Position numbers and translations under genes: made by a program. A DNA stretch of 40,266 nucleotides from an uncultured Ruminobacter sp. Lineage in GTDB: Bacteria > Pseudomonadota > Gammaproteobacteria > Enterobacterales > Succinivibrionaceae. Shown piece by piece: positions 25,486 through 33,467 of this stretch (within the stretch, counting starts at the first letter, position 1; each line of letters opens with the position of its first letter). The stretch spans positions 1 to 40,266 of the forward strand of contig CACYPY010000011.1 in NCBI GenBank assembly GCA_902776415.1, written 5' to 3'. Under the pieces are notes generated by a model, which made no database searches, had not been told where the DNA came from, and was given only the letters and a program-made list of their open reading frames with translations.

Positions 25486-27200
25486 TTGAGCCGGCATACT
25501 ATGTGTTTTTCCGGCCGGATTCCGTAGGAGAGCTCCGGCAGGAACCACCGGGAACGGTTTTTGTCAGCCGGGAATGGGAGCTCGGGGATCTTTCTCCGGA
25601 AAACGGGGATCGGATACCGGTTTTTGTGTGTCTCAGGGAGGAGCCGGACAATCCTGTTTCCGCATACAGGAGAGCTCTTTTTCTTGTCAGATCCGGAGAG
25701 CTTCTGGCTGACGACGGGCTTTCCGTGATGTGTACTGATGTTACTCTGGCATCTCTCGGGTACTTTGAGCTCCGGAAAAGAGCGGAGCGTGTTCCGGAGT
25801 ATCTGACATCTCCGGAAGGGCTTAGGGAAATGCTGAGGCTTTTGAGCATACTGTTCCAGGCTCTGCTCCTGGAGATTCCGGAGCTTTCCGCATCAGGATC
25901 GGGGAGGCGGAGCTCCCTCTGGAATTTTCCGGCGGTGCGGGATGCCGTATCCGGAGTTCTGGAGAGTTTTAGGGACCGCCTGCTCCTGGAGATTCGCCGC
26001 ACAGTTTCGGAATCAGGGGACGGGTTCCGGATCTGGAGAATTCTGTTCAGCGGCATGAATCCTCATTTTCTGAACTTCTCCGACGGCAGCATTCTTTCGG
26101 AAAATGTTCTGAAAAAGTATTATCAGGACTTTAATGAGCGCTGCATTTCCGGCGATCTCTATCTTCGGGCCAACAGCATTTTCAGCAAAATCAATTCCTG
26201 TCCCCGGGAGCGCTATCCTCTTCTTTTAAGGTACTGGCTCAGCCGGGATACGCAGGCCATGATTACGGATTTCTGTGACCGGCTGGCTTTTTATCTCGGA
26301 GAGCTGCTTTCCTTCATTTCCGGGAGCGGAGGCACCGGGGGAATTGTTGCCGGGCGGATTCTCCGGGAGATTAACAGCCATATCACCGAAGGCTTTTTCT
26401 GCGCCCACGGACTCTGCTATTATGCCTTTTTCAAGAAGTCGCTGATTTCATATCCGGACATTAATGAGGCCGTGAACAATATTCTCAGGGAGCGTGAAAA
26501 ATCCGGAAGCACACTGTCCCGGATTTTTCCCCGGGAGCGGTTTCCCGATGCCCGGGCGGTTCTGGAAGAGTTTTTCTTCGGGGAAGACACTTTGTTCGGA
26601 AGAAGCGCCGTGAGGGCTCTCGGGGAATCCGAAATCCGCAGTCTGACAGGGATTTTTCGGAAATCATGCAGTTATGACTGGCTTACTGACATTTCCGAAG
26701 CCGGAATTTCCCGCGAGAATCTCCGGCTTCGGAATGCCGATGCCGTTTACGAGGTGACCTCCGATCTTCCGGAGCTTTACGGAAGCTCCTTTCTGAAGCT
26801 GTATCTGGATCGGGAGCGGAGCTCGTACCACTGCTTCATGGAGAAGAGAAATCAGTTTTCCGGATCCGGCACCTCGCTTTCCGGATTATTCAGAATGCTG
26901 GCCGATTTCTATACCGGGAAATCCCGCCGGGAATGTTACGTGTCCGGCGACTTCCGGGATCCCCTCAGGGAGGTCTGGAAAACCGAGATCGGCTTTGATT
27001 CCCTCCGGCTTTATGTTCCATGCCGCAGCGGGGAGAATAACCCCGGCAGGAGCATAAACCGGGTCGGAATTCTTTACGGCGGGGTTTTCCCGGGACGGGA
27101 GGCGGCGGCGCTTTCAGTGCTGGCCCAGGTGTTTCGCCTGACCAGCTTTAAGGTAATGAACAGAGAATTTTCATCTGAGGCGGAGATGATCAATGCTTAA
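25482..27200 (+). CDS. Soluble protein of unknown function in the Srf/stator operon (572 residues)
   Basis: No family recognised. It starts MIEPAYYVFFRPDS with an alternating beta-type N-terminus (VFVSREW, PVFVCLREE), followed by a mostly helical body (residues 110-480) and a C-terminal alpha/beta portion (LRLYVPCRSG, then VGILYGGVFPG). No signal peptide, membrane segment or nucleotide-binding motif is visible. The ATG overlaps the stop of the preceding gene (ATGA), and its own stop overlaps the next gene by 8 bases, so it is tightly coupled to the preceding unknown protein and to the MotB-like subunit. The pair at 23890 and 25482 probably act together. Confidence 0.75.
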   Translation: MIEPAYYVFFRPDSVGELRQEPPGTVFVSREWELGDLSPENGDRIPVFVCLREEPDNPVSAYRRALFLVRSGELLADDGLSVMCTDVTLASLGYFELRKRAERVPEYLTSPEGLREMLRLLSILFQALLLEIPELSASGSGRRSSLWNFPAVRDAVSGVLESFRDRLLLEIRRTVSESGDGFRIWRILFSGMNPHFLNFSDGSILSENVLKKYYQDFNERCISGDLYLRANSIFSKINSCPRERYPLLLRYWLSRDTQAMITDFCDRLAFYLGELLSFISGSGGTGGIVAGRILREINSHITEGFFCAHGLCYYAFFKKSLISYPDINEAVNNILREREKSGSTLSRIFPRERFPDARAVLEEFFFGEDTLFGRSAVRALGESEIRSLTGIFRKSCSYDWLTDISEAGISRENLRLRNADAVYEVTSDLPELYGSSFLKLYLDRERSSYHCFMEKRNQFSGSGTSLSGLFRMLADFYTGKSRRECYVSGDFRDPLREVWKTEIGFDSLRLYVPCRSGENNPGRSINRVGILYGGVFPGREAAALSVLAQVFRLTSFKVMNREFSSEAEMINA

Positions 27201-28086
27201 ACCGGATTATACGGGGGCGGATGATTCCGGCTCCGGAGACAGTTCTGATTATTCCGAGGGCAAGAATTTCTGGATGTCCTATACGGATATCATGACGGCA
27301 CTGCTGTTTATTTTCATCATCATCATCTGTTCCGTCATGCTGCTCTCCATGTCTTCGTACCGGGACAAGAAGGAGCTTCTGGAGGAAAATGCCAGACTCC
27401 GGGCCCGAAACGAGGATCTTTATCTGGAAAAGCGCGATTTGGAGATCAGAAACAGCAGTCTCAGTCAGGAGCTTTCCAGATACAGCGAGACTGACAACCG
27501 GCTCAGGGCGGTAATGCGGCGGATTTACGGGAGACTTCTTGCCGACGGGGTGATGGTAACCCTGGACGAGGCAAACAAAACCATTCACATTGATTCCAAT
27601 CTTATGCAGTTCGAATCCGCAAAATACGATATTCCGGAGCGGTACCGGGACACGGTTCGCAGAATCAGCGCAGTGCTGGCTGATGAACTCAGATCTGCCG
27701 CGATCCGGGGAGATATTGATACGGTGTTTATCGAGGGCCATACGGACAAGAACTTCTATGACAACCGGGCCCTGCACGGCAACTGGGGGCTTTCCGCCAT
27801 GAGAGCCATTGCCTTCTGGGAGGAGCTTTTGTCCAGCGGCCGGGATCTGGACAGCTACACCAACAGCGAGGGGAAAAGGCTGTTTTCGGTAAGCGGGTAT
27901 GCGGAATCGCGTCCGGCGCCCTGTTCTCTTGAGGGCCGGAAATTCCGGAGAACCGCAGAACCGGGGGCAGTTCCCGCAAGCCCGTGTCCGGGGGCGCTTC
28001 CTTCGGACCCGGAATCCGACAACATGAACAGAAGAATCGATATCCGGTTTACCCCGTATCACCGGGAGCTCAGGACAGAGAAATGA
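27193..28086 (+). CDS. MotB/OmpA-type peptidoglycan-binding stator protein (ZorB-like)
   Basis: A 297-residue partner for the MotA/ExbB-like channel protein. A short cytoplasmic N-terminus leads into one membrane segment (about 33-53) preceded by SYTDIMTALL, with Asp32 in the position of the essential proton-carrying Asp of MotB and ZorB. A helical stalk (55-105) rich in Leu, Glu and Arg follows, then an OmpA-like domain with EGHTDKN (181-187) and NRRIDIRF (279-286), which contain the conserved Asp and Arg that bind meso-diaminopimelate in peptidoglycan. A Pro/Ala-rich loop before NRRIDI lengthens the domain. It overlaps the preceding gene by 8 bases and the next by 4. Together with the gene at 22268 it should form a membrane ion channel anchored to the cell wall. 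Confidence 0.88.
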   Translation: MLKPDYTGADDSGSGDSSDYSEGKNFWMSYTDIMTALLFIFIIIICSVMLLSMSSYRDKKELLEENARLRARNEDLYLEKRDLEIRNSSLSQELSRYSETDNRLRAVMRRIYGRLLADGVMVTLDEANKTIHIDSNLMQFESAKYDIPERYRDTVRRISAVLADELRSAAIRGDIDTVFIEGHTDKNFYDNRALHGNWGLSAMRAIAFWEELLSSGRDLDSYTNSEGKRLFSVSGYAESRPAPCSLEGRKFRRTAEPGAVPASPCPGALPSDPESDNMNRRIDIRFTPYHRELRTEK

Positions 28087-28676
28087 ACGAAGAAATAAAC
28101 GGATCTTCCGCTGCCGGGACAGTTCCCGTTTCTCCGGAGGCCGGTTCCCCGGGGCGGCAGGAATCGGAGAGCACTGCCTCCCGGCGGGAGCTTGCGGAGT
28201 TTCTGGCGGGCTGTTCCCGTTTCTACCGTCTTTATTCCTGCCGGGATGACGGAGAGGCGAAACGGGAGCTTGTAATTCTGTTCCGGAGAGCCGGGAATCT
28301 CCTTTCGGGAGCCGGGAACCGGCTTTTTCCGTCGCAGCGGCATGATGTGAAAAAGTACCTCCGGAAGGCTCTTGATACCTCATGTTTCGGAAGTGATTCC
28401 GGATTCCGGGCCGATCTTCTGAGACTGTGCGGCGGGGAACCTGAGATTCCCGGAGAGGAGGAGTATTTTCAGAAGATCCGGGACTATGCCATTGCCGGAG
28501 AGACGGATGCGGGAGAAGGCATGGATTTTATCAGAGATGCTGAAGGCATTGCCGCGGGATTTCGTCTGAGATCCCGGAGATCGGGAGGCGGGCTTAAACG
28601 CTATATTCTCAGGACCGGGTTAATGTTAATTCTGCCGCTTTGTTTTTTGTATGCAGTGCTTTTTATCGTTTTGTGA
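28083..28676 (+). CDS. Tail-anchored protein of unknown function (197 residues)
   Basis: No family recognised. Residues 1-35 are Ser/Pro/Glu-rich and disordered; residues 36-165 form a helical domain (ELAEFLAGCSRFYRLYSC, then KRELVILFRRAGNLL). The chain ends with basic residues (RLRSRRSGGGLKRY) and a terminal hydrophobic segment (LMLILPLCFLYAVLFIVL), giving a tail-anchored protein facing the cytoplasm. The ATG overlaps the stop of the MotB-like gene by 4 bases (ATGA), so I use 28083 rather than an earlier in-frame codon inside that gene. The domain begins with a cluster of aromatic and acidic residues that might contact another subunit. Confidence 0.75.
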   Translation: MNEEINGSSAAGTVPVSPEAGSPGRQESESTASRRELAEFLAGCSRFYRLYSCRDDGEAKRELVILFRRAGNLLSGAGNRLFPSQRHDVKKYLRKALDTSCFGSDSGFRADLLRLCGGEPEIPGEEEYFQKIRDYAIAGETDAGEGMDFIRDAEGIAAGFRLRSRRSGGGLKRYILRTGLMLILPLCFLYAVLFIVL

Positions 28677-28685
28677 CGGGGAAAT

Positions 28686-29492
28686 ATGATTGTTCAGATT
28701 CTTAAAACAGGAGTCTGGGAAGAGATCCCCGAGACTCTGCTGGGTCAGTACGAGGACCGGATCTTCGGGAATCTGAAACGGCACCGTGGTTTTTATGAAA
28801 ATCTCAGGAGAGAGATCTCCGGGAATTCCCTGTTTTACGATCTTATCCGGAATGCGGATACCTGCAGCATTTCCCTGGACATGGAAAAATATAAAAGCCT
28901 TGATTTTTACCGTTACTGGGTCGGGAATCATTACAGCAGGAAATTTATGGTCCGGAATTTCGGCTTCGGAGACCTTTCGGAGATCGGCAAACCGGAAATT
29001 CTTCGCTATGTCTGCCGGAATTTTCCGCTCATCATGGACTGCTATTATCTTTCCGGTGCCGACGAAATCGGTTTTGCGGCGATATTCTGCTTTCCGGATT
29101 CCCGGCTGTGCCTTCTGGATCCCCGGGAAGCCCCCGCGGCGATTCCCCGTTTCATTTATGACGATATGGCCGGCATTGATTTTTTCTGCGTTCTGGAAAG
29201 CTATCAGGCTCCTGACAGACTCCGGCAGATGAAAAGCATTGATTCCGCAACGGAAAAAATTCTCATGACCCAGATGAACGCCACCGGAAAGCTGCCGGAT
29301 TTCAGGCTGGCCATGGACAAGGGCATCAATGTTTACCGAATTTTCGGAAACCGGGTTTCAGAAAACTATCTTAAGGCGGTGACCGGGGTGAAACGGCTGA
29401 GCTTTTGCAGAAGACACCGTCTCCCGCTGTTTTATGCCGTCGGAGCGGCACTCCTGATTCTCGCAAGACTGATAGTGGCTTATCAGAGATAG
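28686..29492 (+). CDS. Tail-anchored protein of unknown function (268 residues), last gene of the operon
   Basis: No family recognised. A mixed alpha/beta cytoplasmic domain (residues 1-235; for example FYRYWVGNHYSRKFMVRNF and the GFAAIFCFPDSRLCLLD strand pair) is followed by basic residues and a C-terminal hydrophobic tail (LPLFYAVGAALLILARLIVA), so it should be anchored in the inner membrane by its end. GGGGAA precedes the ATG, 9 bases after the previous stop. It closes the ten-gene operon. No clear hairpin terminator follows in the 250 bases before lon, so some read-through is possible, although lon has its own promoter. Confidence 0.75.
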   Translation: MIVQILKTGVWEEIPETLLGQYEDRIFGNLKRHRGFYENLRREISGNSLFYDLIRNADTCSISLDMEKYKSLDFYRYWVGNHYSRKFMVRNFGFGDLSEIGKPEILRYVCRNFPLIMDCYYLSGADEIGFAAIFCFPDSRLCLLDPREAPAAIPRFIYDDMAGIDFFCVLESYQAPDRLRQMKSIDSATEKILMTQMNATGKLPDFRLAMDKGINVYRIFGNRVSENYLKAVTGVKRLSFCRRHRLPLFYAVGAALLILARLIVAYQR

Positions 29493-29609
29493 TTTAAGCC
29501 CCGGGAGAAGCGAAACAGCAGAAATGACGGTGAAGCACGGAAGGATACAGGAGACAAGGACGAATAATTCTTTCCGGGAAGGGCGTAAGCCGGATTCCCG
29601 GGGCGGGTT

Positions 29610-29638
29610 TTCACAAAACGCCTCCTTTGATATAGAAT
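29610..29638 (+). promoter_or_regulatory. Sigma70 promoter for lon
   Basis: TTCACA (29610-29615) and TAGAAT (29633-29638), each one base from consensus, are separated by 17 bases. They lie about 105 bases before the lon ATG. No sigma32-type heat-shock promoter was recognised. Confidence 0.6.
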
Positions 29639-29744
29639 AGTACTGCCCGCGTTTCTGTCCGGAATCGCGCTTGTGTTTTGTCGGGCCCCGGAAGCGGTAA
29701 CGGCCGGACCGCCCGCCCGGGAAAGCTCCGGAGAAAGGTGTTTT

Positions 29745-32261
29745 ATGAGTAACAGCAGATTGTATTTGGTACCCGAGAAGGGAGTTCTGTGTCCTTACAC
29801 TGAACCGGTGTTCAAGCTGGATCCCTCGTATAACGGACTTCTCGGCTATATAGAAGACGGGGACACCTTTCTGATGGCGATGAACCATCCGGAGGGGCTT
29901 CACGCCTTTGAAAGCATTCCTCAGGAATCTTTTCGCGGGGTCATTGCCCAGGAATGCCAGCTGGTGAAAAAGGTGATTCCGGATAATTTTGATCCGGTCC
30001 GGCAGGCGCCGACGCTGTTTATTTCGGTAAAGGGCTTCATTGCGGTGGACTGGGTTTCCACGGCGGCTTCCATAACGGAGCACGGGGCTCACTTTCGTTC
30101 CTATTATTTCACCTCCGACTACCGGAGAATCGTCTACTCGGATGCCGCAGACGAGCGGCTCATGGTCTCGCTCCACAATCAGCTCATCATGATGGCGGAG
30201 TATTTTCGGAAATGCTTTATCCAGCCCCCGTATTTTCTGATGACGGCGGAGCACAGCCACAATATTCTCCGGCTGGTTTTTGCGCTGCTTCTGGTGATGC
30301 AGCGACAGGATCGGGAACTCCTGGAAATGGGGGTGCAGAATCTGTTTCAGGAGGTTACCGGAAAGGAAATGGCGGAGCATTTTGCCGGCATGACCTCCTA
30401 TAATGATCTGGTACAGGAGATCTCCGACAGAATTTATCCCCGCATTGAGCATTTCGCCATCAATATCGCCGGACCGGTAAACCGGGATACGCCTGCTCTG
30501 GATCTTGATACGCTCAGGCTTGAAATGGATGCCATCCGCGATGAGCTCATGGATCTCCGGGGCTATATGAGAAGGGGGCAGACTGACGGCGACGATTCGC
30601 AGAAGGACAGCACCTCCGAACAGCTGGCTGTGGATGACATGCTGGACGACAAGGCGGAAATCGAGAGGAAGCTCAACGATCCCCGCATGCCGAAGGAGGT
30701 GGTCCGGAAATACCAGAAGGAGGCCAAAAGACTCCGTCTGGCCGCGGGGGATCGTGCCGAATCTGCCATGGTGCGCAACTACATCAACAATCTCATGTCC
30801 CTGCCCTGGATCGAGGAGACCGAGGTGAAGGACGATCTGGAATACGCCCGCAAGGTGCTGGACGAGGATCACTACGGCCTTGAGAAGGTCAAGGAGCGCA
30901 TTCTGGAGTATCTGGCCGTGCAGAAGCGTTCCGACCGGCTGCATGCCCCCATTATCTGTCTTGTGGGACCTCCCGGAGTGGGAAAGACTTCTCTGGGGCG
31001 CTCCCTGGCCCGGGCCACGGGAAGAAAATACACCCGTCTTGCGCTGGGAGGCATTCATGACGAGGCCGATATCCGAGGGTTCAACCGCACCTATACAGGT
31101 TCCGACATGGGAAAAATCATGCGGGCCATGACCAAAATCGGAGTCAATAACCCGCTGTTTCTTTTGGACGAAATTGACAAGGTGTCCGGCATCAGCAATC
31201 ACGGGGATCCTTCTGCCGCGCTTCTGGAGGTGCTGGACCCGGAGCAGAACAATTCCTTTATGGATACCTATCTGGAGGTGGGTTTTGATCTTTCAAACGT
31301 TATGTTTGTCGCCACCGCCAATACCCTGGATATTCCGGCTCCGCTTCGGGATCGCATGGAAATTATTCAGCTGGACGGTTATACCATGGAGGAAAAGTTT
31401 CAGCTGGCTCAGAAATTTCTGATCCCGAGACAGTTCCAGTACAACGGGGTTTCCCGGGACGAGGTGGTGATTACCGACAATGCGCTCCGGGAACTTATTA
31501 CCAACCACACCAAAGAGGCCGGAGTCAGAAATCTCGATCGGCTTATCTCCAGACTTTTGCAGAAGGCCGTGAAGGAGATCCGGCTTTCCAGCAGAAAGAT
31601 TTCCAAAATCCGCATTGACACCCGGAAGCTCCTGTCATACCTGGGGCCCGGAGAACCGCCTCTCAAAAACGAGCATCGCGACATTGTGGGGACGGTGAAC
31701 GGACTTGCCTATACCTCCTATGGAGGGGATGTGCTGTCCATTGAGGCGGAAGCCATGCCGGGACAGGGCCGGGAGGTCTTTACCGGCAAACTGGGAGCTG
31801 TCATGAAGGAATCTATCTCCGCCGCCATTACCGTGGTCAGGGTGCTGTCATCCCGTCTCGGTATCGCGAAGGATTTCTTCGGCAAGCACGATCTTCATAT
31901 TCATTTCCCTGCCGGGGCGGTGCCCAAGGACGGCCCCAGCGCCGGGGTCAGCATTGCCACTGCCATAGTCAGCATTGTTACCGGAATTCCGGTACGGGGG
32001 GACATTGCCATGACCGGGGAAATCTCGCTTCACGGAAGGGTGCTTCCGATAGGCGGCCTCAGGGCCAAGCTCAGTGCTGCCAGAAGGGAGGGGATTTTTG
32101 ACATCCTGATTCCTGACGAAAACGTGAAGGATCTGGAGGAGGTGCCGGTTGCTATCCGGAAGGATCTCAACATCATGCCGGTAAAGAACATCGAAGAGGT
32201 GCTGGCCCGGGCTTTTCGCAGCGACGTTCTGAAACGCGGGGAGTCGGAGGCTGTTTCCTGA
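29745..32261 (+). CDS. lon: ATP-dependent protease Lon with divergent N-terminal domain
   Basis: Lon unfolds and degrades damaged and regulatory proteins in the cytoplasm. The 838-residue protein has Walker A GPPGVGKT (408-415), Walker B FLLDEIDK, and the protease dyad Ser732 (PKDGPSAG) and Lys775 (GGLRAKL), 43 residues apart as in E. coli. The N-terminal part (residues 1-300) is about 50 residues longer than usual and lacks the typical LPLRDVVVFP-type opening of the Lon substrate-binding domain; it starts [20 protein letters not shown]. The AAA+ and protease domains are clearly canonical, so substrate choice may differ. The ATG at 29745 has AAAGGTG before it; an upstream in-frame start at 29673 has no support. 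hupB and ppiD follow, as in gammaproteobacteria generally. Confidence 0.95.
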   Translation: MSNSRLYLVPEKGVLCPYTEPVFKLDPSYNGLLGYIEDGDTFLMAMNHPEGLHAFESIPQESFRGVIAQECQLVKKVIPDNFDPVRQAPTLFISVKGFIAVDWVSTAASITEHGAHFRSYYFTSDYRRIVYSDAADERLMVSLHNQLIMMAEYFRKCFIQPPYFLMTAEHSHNILRLVFALLLVMQRQDRELLEMGVQNLFQEVTGKEMAEHFAGMTSYNDLVQEISDRIYPRIEHFAINIAGPVNRDTPALDLDTLRLEMDAIRDELMDLRGYMRRGQTDGDDSQKDSTSEQLAVDDMLDDKAEIERKLNDPRMPKEVVRKYQKEAKRLRLAAGDRAESAMVRNYINNLMSLPWIEETEVKDDLEYARKVLDEDHYGLEKVKERILEYLAVQKRSDRLHAPIICLVGPPGVGKTSLGRSLARATGRKYTRLALGGIHDEADIRGFNRTYTGSDMGKIMRAMTKIGVNNPLFLLDEIDKVSGISNHGDPSAALLEVLDPEQNNSFMDTYLEVGFDLSNVMFVATANTLDIPAPLRDRMEIIQLDGYTMEEKFQLAQKFLIPRQFQYNGVSRDEVVITDNALRELITNHTKEAGVRNLDRLISRLLQKAVKEIRLSSRKISKIRIDTRKLLSYLGPGEPPLKNEHRDIVGTVNGLAYTSYGGDVLSIEAEAMPGQGREVFTGKLGAVMKESISAAITVVRVLSSRLGIAKDFFGKHDLHIHFPAGAVPKDGPSAGVSIATAIVSIVTGIPVRGDIAMTGEISLHGRVLPIGGLRAKLSAARREGIFDILIPDENVKDLEEVPVAIRKDLNIMPVKNIEEVLARAFRSDVLKRGESEAVS

Positions 32262-32286
32262 CAAAAACCGTGTTTTTCCGCGAAAT

Positions 32287-32323
32287 CCGGGAATGCCCGA
32301 GGCCGTAATGCCCCGGTTTTTTT
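32287..32323 (+). terminator. Probable terminator of lon
   Basis: CCGGG (32287-32291) can pair with CCCGG (32312-32316) and is followed directly by seven T residues. The loop is long (20 bases), so the hairpin is not ideal, but its place 25 bases after lon and the T-run favour termination. Confidence 0.5.
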
Positions 32324-32465
32324 ATCCGGCGGGATTTTTTCTTTTGCCGGTGGTTTGATATGGGCCAGTTGTTTGATATGCGAATTGTTGTGAACAAATG
32401 GTCCCGGTCATGCCGGAAGAGGCCCGTTGTTCCGGGGCAGAAACGGAAAAATTTTGGCCTGATGA

Positions 32466-32489
32466 CGCCATTTCAGCCCTCAAATGGCG
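32466..32489. repeat. Perfect 8-bp inverted repeat upstream of hupB
   Basis: CGCCATTT (32466-32473) and AAATGGCG (32482-32489) are exact reverse complements separated by 8 bases. The dyad suits a dimeric regulator and lies just before the direct repeats and the AT-rich promoter region of hupB. Confidence 0.5.
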
Positions 32490-32490
32490 G

Positions 32491-32543
32491 AAAATCAAGG
32501 GGTAAATCATGCCCGGGACCGCAAAATCAGGGGGTAAACTCAT
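32491..32543. repeat. Direct repeat of about 20 bases upstream of hupB
   Basis: AAAATCAAGGGGTAAATCAT (32491-32510) recurs at 32523-32543 with one substitution and one inserted C. The copies are 32 bases apart, close to three helical turns, so a protein could bind both on the same DNA face. Confidence 0.55.
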
Positions 32544-32710
32544 TAAATTAGTGATCTCGCACGAAAAATCATTGTTTTTATCTGTTTTTAGCAATGATAA
32601 AAGGCATAATTTTGTCTGAACAAAGACGAGAAGCTTTTCATGCACTGCCTGGAGGGTTTTGAAGTCTGGGATAACAATCTATTTCACAAAGTGAGTGAAA
32701 CGAGGACCTT

Positions 32711-33028
32711 ATGACTAAAAGTCAATTAATTGAAAAGATGGCCGAGATTGGCGGCTTAACCAAGAAGGATGCAGAAAATGCTCTTTCTTCTCTTTTGCAG
32801 GCTGTTCAGGAGTCTCTTGCTGCCGGCGAGAACGTAGTTCTGGTTGGTTTTGGTACTTTTGAGGTTCATGACCGCAAGGCTCGTGAGGGGCACAACCCTC
32901 GTACCGGCGAGAAGGTTCAGATTCCCGCATGCAAGGTTCCTGTATTCCGTGCCGGCAAGCTCCTGAAGGAAGCCGTAAACAAGCCCAAGAAGAAAAAGGC
33001 TTCCAAGAAGGCTGCCAAGGAAGCATAA
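32711..33028 (+). CDS. hupB: DNA-binding protein HU (beta type) with Lys-rich tail
   Basis: HU bends and compacts DNA as a dimer and helps replication, recombination and gene regulation. The first 90 residues are a standard HU fold: MTKSQLIEKMAE, the helical LSSLLQAVQESL and the beta-arm VGFGTFEVHDRKAREGHNP. Unlike E. coli HU (90 residues), the protein continues with a tail of about 15 residues made almost wholly of Lys and Ala (NKPKKKKASKKAAKEA), recalling histone-H1-like extensions seen in some other bacteria; it should add nonspecific DNA affinity. GAGGA lies before the ATG. It sits between lon and ppiD as expected, and has its own terminator at 33146. Confidence 0.95.
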   Translation: MTKSQLIEKMAEIGGLTKKDAENALSSLLQAVQESLAAGENVVLVGFGTFEVHDRKAREGHNPRTGEKVQIPACKVPVFRAGKLLKEAVNKPKKKKASKKAAKEA

Positions 33029-33145
33029 GGAGATGTCGGAGCCGCAGACCTGAGAGCTTTAGTTTGTCAGGCTTTATCAGGAGCGGATCTGTCAGACGGA
33101 TGCGATTCCCCGCAGGCAATCAGAATTTGATTACGGTTAGAAGAT

Positions 33146-33167
33146 GGCGCACGAGAGTGCGCCTTTT
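33146..33167 (+). terminator. Intrinsic terminator of hupB
   Basis: GGCGCAC (33146-33152) pairs perfectly with GTGCGCC (33157-33163) around GAGA, followed by TTTTAAGTTTTT. A strong terminator about 120 bases after hupB. Confidence 0.85.
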
Positions 33168-33467
33168 AAGTTTTTCGGGGATGCGGTTCGCTCCTGAAAA
33201 CGATGGCCGGTACAGAGATTTGGTGGTGAGGGCGTGTTTAGTGTACAATGCAGGACGAATTCCGGTTTTCGGAGTCTCGGGGTATGAAACCCTTTCCTTA
33301 TGAATTGTTTCAGGCGCCGGTTCCGGAGTTCGGGGCGAATTTCCCGAGGATAAATTCCGCGGGGCTTTTGCCATGCCGCAGGAGGCGCACAATGCCGGAA
33401 GCCGGTACGGCGGCCGGAGCCCGGGCGGCAAAGCAGATTGAAGTTTAATGGTCGGAGTCAGAGTTTA
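33168..33467. other. Leader region before ppiD
   Basis: About 300 bases between the hupB terminator and ppiD. It contains the candidate ppiD promoter. A 66-codon frame (33248-33448) has no ribosome binding site and a composition unlike a protein, so I do not call it. Confidence 0.45.
33220..33249 (+). promoter_or_regulatory. Candidate promoter for ppiD
   Basis: TTGGTG (33220-33225), 18 bases and TACAAT (33244-33249) form a moderate sigma70 promoter about 215 bases before the ppiD ATG. The leader between them holds only weak frames. Confidence 0.45.

Larger units (their letters stand above)
32324..32710. other. hupB upstream region with several repeats
   Basis: About 390 bases without a gene. 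It contains a direct repeat of GTTTGATATG (32353 and 32371), TTGTT-GTG-AACAA near 32386, the inverted and direct repeats listed separately (32466-32543), and an AT-rich stretch (32545-32620) where the hupB promoter must lie. CATAAT near 32608 is a possible -10, but no clear -35 pairs with it. Confidence 0.5.

Noticed and set aside
13760..29492. The operon as a canonical Zorya system
   Set aside because: The stator pair resembles ZorA and ZorB, but no ZorD-type SNF2 helicase/nuclease is present and the other genes are SrfA/B/C and unknowns, so it is not a standard Zorya locus.
13760..29492. The operon as a Tol-Pal or ExbBD transport system
   Set aside because: No TolA/TonB, TolB or Pal partner is present; the channel subunit has a long tail and the second subunit has an OmpA domain, unlike TolR or ExbD.
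29358..31202. 614-codon minus-strand frame opposite lon
   Set aside because: It is antisense to the lon start and AAA+ region and has no support of its own.
33248..33448. 66-codon frame upstream of ppiD
   Set aside because: No ribosome binding site, arginine/alanine-rich and partly overlapping the ppiD leader; no sign of a protein.
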